Source of the DNA: Polydactylus sextarius
Taxonomy: Eukaryota > Chordata > Actinopteri > Polynemidae
Length of the DNA stretch: 64,000 nt
Reading direction: 5' to 3'
Assembly (NCBI GenBank): GCA_016801845.1
Contig: CM028920.1
Span: 3,880,501-3,944,500, forward strand
Of this stretch, positions 10,601 to 23,295 are shown piece by piece; position 1 is the first letter of the stretch; each line of letters opens with the position of its first letter. Below the pieces are notes generated by a model. The model was not told the origin of the DNA. It made no database searches and was given only the letters and a program-made list of their open reading frames with translations. The position numbers and the translations under genes were made by a program.

Positions 10601-12253
10601 TTCCCACCATGTGCACTCTCCTGAAACACCAACGCATTAAATGCTCTGCTGCAGTGTGAAGTGCTGGCAACGACCAAACACTACACTAACAGACTTCACA
10701 GAACTTAATCTGTTTCCCCTTTGTCGCCACCACACTGAGTCAAAGAGTGTCATGTTCAGTTGACCCAGGGCAGGTGCTACTGTGCTTGCGCGTGCATCCT
10801 GGCTGGCAACAGGTAATGGAAAGACACGTTAGGTGTGAGGTGGAAACTGAAGCCTGAGACACACAGACGGAGGGAGGGATTGTGACACCTTAGAATCACA
10901 TGTTGACAAGCTCAAGGTAATTCTCCTGGAGATGTTTGAGAGACAATGGCGTAATTATGAATTAGTAATGCAAAGCTGACACGTTTCCTAATATTCCCCT
11001 GACGACAAAGCTTGCTTGTGTGTGTGGGCCCTCTCCTTGGAAACATTGAAGTGCAGAGTAAATATGGACTGGACAAAGACATTTATGAGGCAACTGACAG
11101 TTTAACAAGACATCGAGATCTATCGCTTTGTTTAATCAAACGCGTTCAATCATGTAAGTTCAGTGCAAATTCAGTGCAAATAAAATGGTGCTTTTAGACA
11201 AAAGTTGTGTGTTTTTTTTTTCCTTTGCCTTTGCAGAGGCTTTATTCCAGTGGTCAGTATTTTAAACCCACATATTATTGTGGTGTTAAAGTTAAATGTC
11301 AGTCACACTGTAAACAAGGTGTGTCCACAGAGCAACAAGTTGTGCCACATACCTGATGCAAAGATTACACAAGTACAGATATTATGCCAGGACAGATTCC
11401 GTACAGATGTTTTTTTTTCTCTCCATATTTTCAGTGTAAGCATGTTCTTATGTAGTTATAATGTTTCACAGATGGGCAAAATGTGACCCCTCCACCCACT
11501 CACCCCACCCCATTCCTCCACAACACAACCCCGTTCTTGTAAAACGAGAGGACTCCCTGCCCTGGGAGCCACGGGACCCGGTTTGACTGGTTTCTGTTGA
11601 ATGGCTTGAGCGGCCAATACTCAGATTTCACAACAGGAAAAAACACCATTAAAAAATTGACAGGCAACAATGAAAACAGGAGGTTAACAAAGAAAATAAT
11701 AATTAAGTAAAAAAAAGTGTCATTTGGATGTAAACTGAGTGAAAATGTGCAAATGGACGATTCTGGATCCTGATTTGAGGCCAGAAGTCACCAAAGTTTA
11801 CATTCTTTGACAAAAAACAAGCATTTCATTAGATGAAAAACAAAACAGAAGCAGCAGTACCAGAGAGATGGATCACTAGAGAGCATTAGTATGAGTTGAC
11901 ATGATCATAATTGATCAAGTTGTTTGTAGTCCAAACATATAAGCCTTTTAAAGTTACAAATTAACATTGATTCATTATACTTTCATATTAGAATAGAAAT
12001 TTTTACAACTATATCATTGCACAGACTTAGTGCTTTAACACATTTTTAATCATACCCGCCCCGCAGTCTGTTGTGTTCAGCACACAGATGTCCTTTCAGA
12101 CTGAAGTTTTACATGTGTCCTTTCAAGTCCCATGTTGTTTTGGTTGTTGAAGTAAAAAAAAAAAAAAAAATCCACCAGCAAGCTCGAGGACAATTTGAAA
12201 AATGTTCCGCCCCTGAAGAGAAAAAGAGCATTAGTTAAGAAAAACCCTTCACT
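10601..12253. other. intergenic DNA, no gene recognised
   Basis: AT-rich sequence with a C-rich patch at 11,487-11,540. On the minus strand an ATTAAA hexamer at 12,050-12,045 is a possible poly(A) signal for the tmem238-like gene, about 340 nt past its stop codon. Nothing else is supportable. Confidence 0.55.
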
Positions 12254-12390
12254 TCACAGCATGTCTTGATTTTGTAACACTTCAAATGTGAGGATCTGCA
12301 CCTGAAGCTCCAGCTTCGCTTTCATCTCCTGAGCCTCGGTTTGGCAGGAAAACGACTTTGTTCTACAAAAGAAATGACGAGCTGTGAATC

Positions 12391-12618
12391 TCATTTGGGC
12401 AGTAACTCCTCCATCGGCACCTCCAGGTTTCCCAGATACCAGAAGATCCAGAGAACGAGGCTGAGGAAGATGAGGACTGGGCCAGAGAAAACGAAAAAAT
12501 CCCAGAAGCTGAGTGGAGCGAAGATACCGACGAAGAAGAGGATGAGGCCCACAGCATCCAGGAGGATAGCGAGGAAGAAAAATGTTAGGCAGCGGCCGAG
12601 ATAAGTGTTACAATCCAT
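12391..12618 (-). CDS. tmem238l: small two-pass membrane protein, TMEM238-like
   Basis: A 75-residue protein made almost entirely of two transmembrane segments (residues about 11-34 and 41-62). The function of the family is unknown. Diagnostic motifs are the short N-terminus ending in GRC, FFFLAILLDAVGLILFFVG in TM1, and the conserved DFFVFSGP, IFLSLVLW and WYLGN in and after TM2. The same core recurs in the protein at 17,508-18,074, so the two genes are paralogues on the same strand about 4.9 kb apart. The start chosen is the ATG at 12,618 in a strong CACCATGG context. An in-frame ATG at 12,660 would add 14 residues unlike the family. A possible splice acceptor (CTGCTACAG) abuts the CACC, so a non-coding first exon upstream is plausible. 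The tail after WYLGN is only 12 residues, much shorter than in the paralogue. The symbol is by similarity. Confidence 0.85.
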   Translation of the reverse strand: MDCNTYLGRCLTFFFLAILLDAVGLILFFVGIFAPLSFWDFFVFSGPVLIFLSLVLWIFWYLGNLEVPMEELLPK

Positions 12619-15600
12619 GGTGCTGTAGCAGTTTAACGAAAAATATGTGTAAAAATGCATATGTGTAAAATATATCCTGTAGATGCTTCTTCTTTTCTTA
12701 GAGGCATCTGAGTGTGTGGCTGGCTGATGCGAGGGAAGAATTTAAACACAAAGGTCACATTCTTCTCTGTATCTGCATCACACATCTTTTGTCCTCAACA
12801 CTATGTGACAAGTAGGAAACACATTTCCCTAATGCTGCTCTACAGGTTGTAGCATCGTTTCACTAACATAGAGCAGCAGCAGAGGATCCAGGATTTATCT
12901 CAGTCCTAAAGGTGCATTTAGAAAAAAAAAAAAAAAAATCAACCATGCACTTTGGCCTTTTTTTTTTTTTTTTTTTTTTAAATTCACGAGTTGGAATAAA
13001 AGAGACAATGAGCTGAAATCTGTTTGTCACGTGTGGTGTCTTAAAGTTACAACAGAACTAAGGCTGAACCGGGGTGAGGTGAATGAGACTAAAAGAAAAA
13101 CAAAAGAAAACAAACATCTTACGCAATTTCAAGCATGGGTGTTGCTGTGTTGTTAAAATACTATTGCTTATAAGTCACTCTGACAACATCCATTTTTAAC
13201 ACGTAAACTTTATTCCCAAGAAAAATAATTTACATCGGTCGCCAAAAAAAAAAAAAAAAAAATACGGACATAAAAATAGAAATTTTTGCTTTGTACAAGT
13301 TTAAGACAATTTCTTCCTCTGTGCACAGCCCTTTTGTTTACTTTAGGCGGAGGGCTTTTCCCTGATTAAGAAATTGTCTATGATACAAAAAAAAAAAAAG
13401 AAATAATGTCAGTTCATGATAGTTTTCAGTCTGTTGGAGTTTTGGGAAAGCAGCGAGGAAGCAAAGAGGAAGACCACCCTCCAACAAGAAGAATCTCCAG
13501 GTTTCATCTGTTTAAAAGAAAAAAAAAAAAAGGAAAGAGAGAGAGAGACTTTTACACGATAAGACATGTGACTCGTGACAAAGATAAAAATGACTGATGT
13601 GATCACTTCCCTGTATTTGCTCAACAGCCAGTTAACACCGGAGTCTAAAAAAAGTTTTTAAAAAAATGTAATAAGTCTTACTGGTGAAGTCTTCATGCTG
13701 ATTAAAAGTGCACAAATTCCTCTACAGTTCCAAGCAGAAATTGTTTATGAGAAGTTAAGATTTTATGATATGTTTATGAGATGTGGCAGCTTCAAGAGCT
13801 AAGGAATAAAAAAAATGTAGGATAGGTGACATTACAGGTCATATGACGCACTCTGATCTGCTTCCAAACACACCCATTCTAAATTTAGAAACAGTAAAAA
13901 GAAAAACAGCACAACATATCAATTAAAATGACAGATGAGTAGCTGAATGACTTCTGACCTGTTCAAAGATAAATTAAGTCTGATGAATTAGTTTCTGTTT
14001 GAGATTACTGAGGAGAGATAAAATAGATGTCTGCTAAGTGCTAGCTTAGCTTGGAAAATGTGACATTAAATGATCTAGATGATTTAGATGAAATTATTAA
14101 CATATATTTTAAGAAGTTGACTTTCCTTAGGGAAATAAGTGCCAACAGGGTGCAAGAATTTCAATGGGGTGAAAATGTACTTGTGTTTTTAGGGTAGGAA
14201 TTGCTTTGGTAGTTAAAAAAGTGTTCATTCATACCATGTTAATGAATGACCAGTAAAGATACATCCACTAAATGTATCCTTTCCTAAATAACACCGATAG
14301 ATTCGGTCACTTCCTTATCTTTGTGCCAATCAAAATTTTCTAATTTCTTATAACATATAGTGTGAAATGACAACGGACAAACAATGTTTGTCTGACAAAC
14401 ATTTTGAAATTAAAAGCCATCGTTTCAGATCAAGAACAGACGATAATCCTCACCATTTTGAAGCTGGAACAAAGAAATATTGCTTGGATTACTTGGATTT
14501 TGTTTTTCATGATCTAGGTTGGTTGCAGTTGCCCAAGAACAGAGCTCTAGAAAACTACGAACTAGAAAACTAGCATCCTAACAAAACATTCTCTGTTAAC
14601 TTGTTTAGCCACACTTATATGCCACGAATGCCAGCCGATCTCAGTAATGATTGATGAGAAAAAAGTAAACAAATGAGACCTCTTAAAGAAATTGTAATAT
14701 TGTCTGGATGTTGCACAATGGCAACATGATGTGAACACAAAGCGACATCTGTCTGCATCCAAAGGCAGGTAGTGAGGGTTTCTGTTTTAGATTTTAGAAA
14801 AAAAAAGTATTCAACTGTTGGTGTCAACAGCAGTAAACACAGTAAAGTACAATGTGGTGTAATGTCAAGAGGGTGTGTATCTGTGTGGTTGCACACACTC
14901 AGCAGATAAAAGGAGCAGACAAAGGATAAGCAATAAAGATAACAGATCCCTGCATGGCATATAATTTATAAATAAGGCGACTGCATCATTGACAGTAACA
15001 GTTGGTTAATATTTCTCATTGAAAGAGAGGCTTCTGAGAATTCTGATATCAGTTTCATATCTATGTGATAGCCTTGCTTTGCATAAAGACTGAAATTAGG
15101 GCGGAAACAGCAAATATAACTGTCCAAAGTTCAAAGCCACACCTATACAACTTCCAGCAACACTTATGTGAAGTTAATAGTGGGTAACAGATTGACAGAA
15201 ATGTGATGTTACGCACATCTTTTAACTTTGCTGTTTACCTCTGCTTGTTTTCATGACCTCCCCTCCATGCTTCACACAGAGACATGATAGGTGGCCATCT
15301 TCTCATCTTACTCTCATATTAAAAGCAACACCAGAAAACACTAGTGAGGTGCCAACTATGACAACAAATCCAGTTCCCTCCGGTGTAAAGGATGTGGTCC
15401 AATAGGAGACTGTGTGCATTTTCTGAATTTGTCCAAAATTACAAGTCACATCAACTGATCCTAGGTTGATCCTTGCTCTGAAGTCAAGTGTTATCAGCCC
15501 ATAAAATCTTCTTAGCAATGTCGGTTTAAGCCTCACCCACCTGCCCTGAATCAACCCAAAGACTTTGATGTGGATGTATCTATAACCTGTCTTTGTAACA

Positions 15601-17414
15601 TTACTGATTGCCTTGTTATCAGCATTTGCAGAGCCGTGTGAGACTTGACAGACTGTCAAGGAAAAAAAAAAGAAAACGGGTGAGTGATTTCTCAAGTTTG
15701 AGCTAAAAAACTGCAGTGATCAGTTCATCATCACCAGCTCACAGCTTCACCCCGATTACACAACATGGATCTACTGTATGTTCAAACAAGCTAATCATTA
15801 TTAACATCTGAAGATAATCTCATTATCCAAATGTTAATGCCGTCATTTAATTCAGGTTTGGAAATATTCATGTTTGCTATAGCAACTTACTGTTCCAACT
15901 CTTATCTATACAAACCACTAAGTCTGATCAATAAACATTATGACTCAATGAGGCAGGTGGCTGTTTCAAAAGCAATGTTGTTTTTAGGTGGAAGCCTGTG
16001 TTCATTGTAGGAATGTCCCGTGATGAAATTCACAGCATTATGTGCTCTTAGTCACAGTCACAACAACCGAGGGTCTAATTTCCTCAGTGCAGCTCCACCC
16101 TCTGATGCTTTTGTTTTTTGAGACAAGTCGATCAAAGACGGGAGACGTTAGTGTCCCAGTTATGAGGTTCAACCACACTCTAAGCAGCAGGATTTGAGTA
16201 TGAGGTGTGTTCCCACTGGAGGAGTGATGAAATTAAAAAGAAAAATCGATACGAATCCATTGCAGTAGAGTAGAGCTACATGCCGTTGCAAAAATTAGAC
16301 ATAAACTGCTAACAGTGGTGTCTACGGTAGAGATTAGTACATAAAACACACCTTTTACAGTAAGTGTGTGTAGAACTGGTACCACAGTGGGAAAGATATG
16401 TTGAAAAATAGGAAAAATAACTGGTGACTATTTTCATGATTGAGTCACTTTTTGAAAAAAAAAAAAAAATACAGATTCTAATCTCTGTATTTGTTATCTT
16501 TGATAAATGTGATTATTATTGGATGTGATTGGATTTTGTAGCATTGGTTTAACAAAGCATTTTATCCCTAAATGTGATAGAGCAAGTTCACAAAAACTTT
16601 GAATTTTTTTTCTCATATTATTTATTAATTTCACTGTTCATTTATAAACGTTTTTGTTTCTACATCATGGTCCAAATGCATACTCCTTCCTGCCTAGATA
16701 TTATTCTAGTTAAAACCTGAATTAATATAAAATCTGTTTAATAATATACATCTATCCCCCATCTCTGGAATGATCCAATGAGAAGACCCACAAATGCACC
16801 ATTTCATACAATTTTGATTCGTTTTATATTCAAGATAATTAGCTGGATTAGATGATTAGACAGAATCAGGGTCAGGTCCATTTAAGTTAACTATGTGGGA
16901 CTAGTGGATAGAAGAAGAACACCAATACATGCCGCCTGCATTTGGTAGTAGAGTGATGGCTCCAGCCAAACCTACACCTACCTACCATACTCCATTTCAC
17001 TGGATCAATAAGCACTGCTGAGTTCCATTAAAATGCAATTGTGCCTTTTGGCCCAAAAAGGATGACTGGCTTGCCACCTGGGTTACAAGAGAACTGATGG
17101 CTAGAATAATACAGAACTGTGAAGGTGAGCAGAAACAGTCAGGCTCATTAATTAAAAGCTGCCACAGGCCACTGACGATCTTTTCACAACAGCAAGAGAG
17201 AGGGATACAAACTCATTATTATTATGAGGAAGGTGAAGGATGGAGGAGAAAGAATGGCATAATGGCGGAGAGGATTGGTGCATCCATTCCTCCAGACTCC
17301 CTAACTGTGGATGTCATCAGATGTGGCAGCACCAATATCTCTAATTGTAAGATGAGGCAGTTTTCGAACTTTTAGTGAATCTAACAGGTATAGTATCAGT
17401 AGATCAAATAGGTT
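12619..17414. other. intergenic DNA between the two tmem238 paralogues
   Basis: Contains several poly(A)/poly(T) tracts (12,920-12,980, 13,243-13,262, 13,388-13,400, 13,518-13,532, 16,455-16,470). The longest open frame (minus strand, 15,303-15,695) matches nothing I know, but a candidate splice-bounded segment inside it is discussed in the findings. Sequence at 17,150-17,370 looks single-copy. No further TMEM238 copy was found. Confidence 0.55.
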
Positions 17415-17420
17415 TTTATT
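17415..17420 (-). terminator. poly(A) signal AATAAA for tmem238
   Basis: A canonical AATAAA on the minus strand, 88 nt downstream of the tmem238 stop codon. Its position fits a short 3' UTR. Confidence 0.55.
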
Positions 17421-17507
17421 AAAATGAGCATGCAACAACGACAGACAGTGACAGAGATGGTGTTGAGGAGATGCAGTGTTGTTTCTGAGGTTACCCACCC
17501 GCTCCTG

Positions 17508-18074
17508 TCAAAGAAGCCTCTCTGCTTTGCCACATCCTGTCTGCAGAGTCACGTCTGAGCTCCTCAGCACCCCCAGCTCCATGTTCTTCTCAGCTGGAGA
17601 TGCGCACTCTGTCCCTTCATAAAAGCCTCTGTTGTCGTGACCTGACAAGACTGCGCCGCCGGTGCTGCCGCCTTCCCACGTAACCCGACACGGCGCAGCA
17701 GCTCTCACAGTCCCGTTTATCTCCTTCCCGTTGCTCATGTCCTTCTTCTTCTCTTCCCCGGATTCCAGAGGTTTCATGCCGCCTTTGGACAGTCTCTCGG
17801 ACAGTTTCCTGGCCCAGTGCGTAAAGTTGATGTCCAGAGAACCGGGCCGGTCCTCGGCGTACATCTGCACGTTCCCCGTGTACCACAAAATCCACCACAC
17901 CAAGCTGAGGAAAATAATGATCGAACCCGTGAAGATGAGGAAATCTCCATAGAAGCGACCGTCCAGGGTCAGGTTGCCGAAAATCCCGACCAGAAGGACA
18001 ACCAGACCCGCTGCATCAAAAACAACGGCCAGGAAGAATAACGGCGCGCATTTGCCCACGCAGCTCTGGGCCAT
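17508..18074 (-). CDS. tmem238: TMEM238 family two-pass membrane protein
   Basis: A 188-residue single-exon frame. TM1 spans residues about 10-33 (CAPLFFLAVVFDAAGLVVLL and following VGIFG), a short loop carries an NLT glycosylation sequon at 34-36, and TM2 spans about 44-66 (DFLIFTG, IFLSLVWWILWY, then TGN). From residue 70 on is a hydrophilic tail with a K/E-rich stretch (GEEKKK). The length is close to that of vertebrate TMEM238, and the family function is unknown. The start is the first ATG of the frame (18,074-18,072), with G at -3 and +4. The frame is open upstream to about 18,113 but has no ATG there. It shares the D-A-x-G-L, FLSLV-x-W and WY-x-GN core with the 75-residue protein at 12.4 kb, which suggests a local duplication in which that copy lost, or never had, the tail. 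The CDS is CpG-rich compared with its surroundings. Confidence 0.9.
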   Translation of the reverse strand: MAQSCVGKCAPLFFLAVVFDAAGLVVLLVGIFGNLTLDGRFYGDFLIFTGSIIIFLSLVWWILWYTGNVQMYAEDRPGSLDINFTHWARKLSERLSKGGMKPLESGEEKKKDMSNGKEINGTVRAAAPCRVTWEGGSTGGAVLSGHDNRGFYEGTECASPAEKNMELGVLRSSDVTLQTGCGKAERLL

Positions 18075-18300
18075 ACCGGAGCAGAGACGAGAGCCCGAGT
18101 AACGGCGCCGCACTCTTTAACTTGTTTTTCAACACGCACATTTCCCCTGTTACACCTGTGCACCGCTCACCTGTGGACAGTCCCCGCCCCCTGTCACGTC
18201 ACTGTATCCAGTGGGCTCCCAGGGGCCTCATATCAACACGATGCCTTCACTGGCACAGCGGAAATCTCACACTTGAACTTTTTACACAGAAAGTTTGCAA
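18075..18300 (-). promoter_or_regulatory. tmem238 5' UTR and probable promoter
   Basis: CpG-containing upstream sequence with a GC box (CCCGCCCC read on the plus strand, 18,183-18,190) and a CRE-like TGACGTGA on the minus strand near 18,194-18,201. No clear TATA box. The gene-proximal position and motifs support a promoter; the start site is not determinable. Confidence 0.5.
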
Positions 18301-18309
18301 AACTCCTTA

Positions 18310-19504
18310 AACTCCAACATGGGACGTGTGTACAGCAGGGTGGTAAGATGACTTCAAGAATAAGAAAGGAGATTCAAAGCCTTTATTTAGACTTAAATGT
18401 CCCATTTATTATTATTATTATTATTTTTTTTACTAGAGATCGTGTTCACACCTTACACCTGAAACTGCACAGTGTGATCACTGAGTAACTAGTGGAGCTA
18501 CTGTTGTGTTTTATAGCCTTGCTACTGCCAAGACTTTGCTTGACCTTACTCTGCTAAATACCTTAAAGCAAAGTGGGCTATATCATTATACAGATAAATT
18601 GCAGTTCAGTTGAATAAATATTGTTGTTTGTGGTTGGACAGGAACACCTGGGACAAAAATATAAACAAATGTCCCAGAGAGCGTCCCGATGGAGTTACAT
18701 CATTGGTTACTTTTCCATTTGAATTGGTGCAACAGCTGCTTCATCATCCAGGAGGCATCTGCAGTCACTGTTGTCAGCTTAGTGCCAGTGCTGCTGTAGA
18801 TTTACAAACTTTAGCATTAAGCAACAAATCTGGTGACTTTTTGTACAAACATTGTGCTACATTGTGAGGGAGAGAATCGCAACTATTACGACAGCTGATG
18901 GACATGGTTGAACTTCCAACCTTCTCTCTTATTGATCATATTACAAGTAAATTCATCCAAAATCACAGCACAGCAAACTGTTTCTTGCATTATGTTCTTG
19001 AATTCAAACTATTCTAGAACTTGTTTATTTCCTTAATGTCTGTGTCCCACAGAATTAAATGTCCTGGAGGGGAGTGGTGGTTAATGTTAAACTACTACTC
19101 TTTTGGACACTGCAAGCATTACAGTCACTATTTCACTGTTTCACAATATTTGTTATTTTTGGTAGCATAAACAGAAACCAACATGTAAATGAGAGCAGCT
19201 TCAATGTGAATTCAGCTGGATTAATATACTGTATATGTGTATATGTGAGCACAGCGCAGAGAGCAAGAGCGGAGCAGAGACTAAATCCAGTCGACACTAG
19301 ACAAATACAGAGTAACAATGTCATGAATATGATTATTATGGTGTGTTCAGACCAAACTCAAAACCTAAGCAATTCTTTTGTCTGATGTTATTACACACAA
19401 AGCCGTGGCAAAGATGCAAATGGTTACAAAAATCATCACGGCAATGTAAACAAAGACCAAGACATGTCTGCATCAGTTGAAAATACTTTAATTTGAGTAA
19501 ACAG
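18310..19504. other. intergenic DNA, no gene recognised
   Basis: AT-rich sequence with an ATT trinucleotide run near 18,405-18,430. The block at 18,690-18,880 may be a dispersed repeat but no ends are visible. Confidence 0.5.
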
Positions 19505-19815
19505 CCCAGAGATGTAGTGATGGAGTGGTTAAAACTGATGCCTCAGTTCAAATCTTCCCTGCGAAGACTATATCTTCTCTCCATGTCAGCGTAGGTTTTA
19601 ATACTCCAATTTTCCTCCCACAGTTCAAAGTCATACGGGTTATTTGTTGAGTCTAAATTAGCTGTGAGTTGGAGTGTCTGTCTGTACTGTATGTCAGCCA
19701 TGTGATACCTTGGTGACCTTTTCAGGGTTTACTTCACCCCCACCCATAGTTATGTGGGATTGACTCCAGCCCTTTATGACTATCAGAATAAGTAGTATGG
19801 ATAATAAACAGATGG
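19505..19815 (+). mobile_element. decayed L2-like LINE/SINE 3' tail, copy 1
   Basis: Follows the order of blocks in a very common teleost repeat: a GTAGTGATGGAGTGGTTA head, CTCAGTTCAAATC, TTTTCCTCCCACAGTTCAAA, GAGTCTAAATTAGCTGTGAG, and ending in GGGATTGACTCCAGCCC. Another copy lies at 53,080-53,290. Strongly diverged and non-coding. Confidence 0.65.
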
Positions 19816-19869
19816 AAAAAACTATCATGACTGTCTGTTGTATGATACAACTTGTGTACTTTATAAAGA

Positions 19870-20030
19870 TATAACTAAAAAGTAGAGGGCTTAGAGAAAC
19901 AGTCAGAGAAGCAGTAGGACTTCCAGGTAAGTTCTGAAAATATGGATCTATTAGTTGATTCCAGCTGAGCGTTGTGGTTACGGCAGCACAGCTGGTTTCA
20001 GAGAGAAGGACTCCCTTTGGCTGTTGCATA
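19870..20030 (-). repeat. dispersed repeat, member 1 of an inverted pair
   Basis: Read on the minus strand, it shares TTCAGAACTTACCT, CCTACTGCTT and a terminal CTATAAAGT-type block, in the same order and spacing, with plus-strand sequence at 61,375-61,485. Both also share a GTAACCACAAC-like block on the left. The class is unknown. Confidence 0.45.
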
Positions 20031-20034
20031 TTAC

Positions 20035-23000
20035 AAAAAACTCCAAAAGAGTCCAGCAAGGAATCTAATGTGGAATGGAACCTACAACAATAAAATGAAT
20101 CATTTTGATAGATACAAATTCGCGCCTGCTGCACTTTTGATTATTTTTTAATTTCAAATCTGAGGTTGTAAGAGTCTAAACACATTAACATCTCCACGTT
20201 GTAGCGACATCGTGTAGACCTTATCCTGTTTTGCATCTTCCTCCATTAACATGTCTACTCTCATACTTCTGCTATGCAAACGTGTCGGTTGTAAATAAGA
20301 CAACAGTACCATTAATAATAATAGAATAGATGCTGTTGTTTTATTTAAAAAAGGTGAACGTTACTCTCTGAGGAGAGGATAGAGAGGATCCCGCACACGG
20401 TATAATGAATTTATGAGAACTAACAAATGTGGGACAACAAGGATTTAAAAGTTAAACACACACAGCAGGAGTTAAGCAAAGAAATGTTTCAATTTCCTTG
20501 GCTGACATGGCTGTGTAACCATTCAACTGCTGAGATGATCAAATATAATGATGAAAGAAGATGGAAATAAGCACTAAGTCTTTTCAATATGCTTACATTT
20601 AGATATTTTTTTTTTAAATCCACCTTTTTTACCTCTTTTCTTCTCAATTGTGTGTGTTCATTTTGAGTGTGTATTATTTCCAGCAGCACTTAAAGGCAGC
20701 ATCATTCTCTACCTTTGCTTGACTAAATGGGACTCTAAATTTTCCTGGCAGCCCAGCTCAGTGACCCTCACACCTCCACGATTCATCTGGGTGGCAGGTG
20801 TATCGAAAGTGCGACCCCGTCACAGTATGAATGATTTCATGACTTATTAAGCTCAGTGATTAAGTGGAAGACGCAGCAGATTACATGGATTTCCTTCAGT
20901 GAAGTCCTTCATGGCTCAAAGTGATTTCTCTGCCATATGCAAAGCATCTGCTGCAGAACACGACATGAAAATAGAAATAAATGGGAGATGATTACAGTGT
21001 CTGTTTTACAGCCAGAGAGAGAAAGAGAGAGAGTATTTCTAGGATTATAACGACAGTAACAGCCTGAATCTAAAACTAACAGGCTAAATATGTCCACTGT
21101 TTGTTTGTAGCGAGAGCGAGTATTACTGAATAACAGTACATGCAGGGCACATCTGCTAATACCGACAGGCCAACACAGTATTTGCTCATATTAATTTGTC
21201 TGCTAGAGGGCGCCAGTCATCTTCACAACAGAGCCGGACCTGTCTGCAGCACTGCACAGGAGTCACTGCCTCACCAGCAGCAAGAAAATCTGAAAAATAT
21301 CTTCACTCAAACCTGGTGAAACAAATCACAACAAATGATTTAAAAAAAAAAACAAAAAAAAAAAACAGAGAGTCTGAAAGAAAAGAAAAGAAAAAGAAAA
21401 AAATCTGATGGGATTAATTCACTATCAATCATCCCCCAACTAATGTGCATACATTAAAAATATAACGGCATAAACATGAGTCATCAACAGACAATAAACA
21501 TTTTAAATCACCAGTCGATGCCCAGTTTGAAAATGACTCAGAAGAAGAAGAATCTATCACAGATTGTTTATGAACATACAGCCATTAATTCACTCCTACA
21601 CATATAATACACCATGAAAATGTGTTTGCTTCACACATACACGTATCGAAGTCCAACTGCCAAACACCTCTGTGTTCAAATTGAACTGCAGCCTAATAAT
21701 TCAGCTCCAAGTCTGCAGATATACACTGCAATGCAGCCATGCTGCCCCCTCTGGTTTAATGCTAACAGCTTATTTTCTGATGGACATCTCCAGTGTGATG
21801 GAACTTCTTTTTTGAATAATAATTTTGCTGTTAAAAGCACTTCACAACGCTGGTCACATTCACGCACCACTTGTCTATCACACTCATATGATGATGCGTC
21901 ACTTTAATTTGCAGGCTGAAGAAGACCTCCTCTACCTCCTGAGTCACAGTCTTACTAACAGCCCTCGTCATTATTATGAACCTTACGCATACATTTACCT
22001 TTAACCACAGTTATTACATGAGTTGAAAGAGATTTTTTCAGTTAGTAATCATGTGAATGAGAGATTAAGCTGCACTAATCAATATTGTTGTGTGTGTTGC
22101 TCATCAGCTCTACCGAGTCATCCAGCTCTTAGTGAACTGTTGTCCTGTTCTGGTAAAACAGACTTCATTTCCTACCTGCAGCGGAAATCTGTTCAAAACT
22201 GATAAATCCACTGCATGCTACCTGTCCGGCACAAAACAGGGGACAGACATAGTTAGAAACCTGCTGTCTGACAAAATTAGAACATGCAGCTGCCCAGGAG
22301 CAGATGTTGTGCCGAACCAAACGTGAACATCAGTCATAACAGTTGTGATATACTCAGAGACAACACTGAAATTTTCTTATTTTACCTCATGTCTGTTGGA
22401 TGTGTAACTAAAATGTATTACTGCCCCCATGAAGCCAAAAAACACAAAGTTGTTACAGGTTTACACATCTATGTGAACATGTTCTCACTTCATCATTAAA
22501 GTTATTTTCATGGCCAATGAGTGTTGTTACAGGGAAAAAAAGGACAATATTTTTAAGCCACTTTGAGGCTCAGAAACAAACTTAATCACAACAGTGTTTG
22601 TGAGCAGTACTGTGTTTGTTAGAGCATTGTTTTGAATAGCATCGAAATGCACTTCGTTTTTATCTATATATTTGATTTCTAATTAGACTGTGATCTAATC
22701 TGTGGAACTCCTATTTAATTTCTCACTGGAGTATAATTTGAATTTGGTGTAATAATGTATCTATATTTTGGATCTAATAAGTAATTATACATAGTTTCTA
22801 ATTACAGTCTAACTATGATATGACTGTGTTTGTTTAGTGTCTAATCGAAGGCGTATTATTTCTAGTTTTTGTCGCATTTTGTACAAATCACGACTTGATC
22901 TGTTTTATTAATACAACACAAAGTAAACCACAGCCCACACTTACTTTCTGCTCAAGTATGTTTTCAGAAAATTATCTAGTTCCTTCTAAATGCTGCATAG

Positions 23001-23290
23001 TCTGATGATCGAACTCTCTCCATGCACACTTTTACAAATTACAAGCGCTGCTCAGGTTTTGTAACGTTCTGATTGAAATGGTCAAAAAACATGAACAAAC
23101 TAGTTCTTTTCTATCTTCGAGCTAAACTTAACTCTTCCTGGTGACTTGTCTGGCGTTGGACATGGTTGATGAGAGCGATACATCAAAGCAGGAATGAAAC
23201 AATCAACCAAAACAGAGCACAGACCTGCTGAACCATGTGATGATTTGTCACAGTGAGCAACACTTTTCTTATTACACATAGTCTTCAGGA
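20035..23290. other. intergenic DNA with fragments of dispersed repeats
   Basis: A-rich simple sequence at 21,340-21,400; a block at 22,090-22,330 (around ACCTGCAGCGGAAATCTGTT) that resembles a recurrent teleost repeat; otherwise AT-rich sequence. No gene was found. Confidence 0.5.
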
Positions 23291-23295
23291 TAGTT

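Noticed and set aside
12341..12604. Plus-strand frame of 87 codons rich in Lys/Arg
   Set aside because: It is antisense to the tmem238-like CDS, which has clear membrane-protein motifs.
17617..18041. Frames in other registers over the tmem238 gene
   Set aside because: They are shadows of the 188-codon CDS, which has the family signature.
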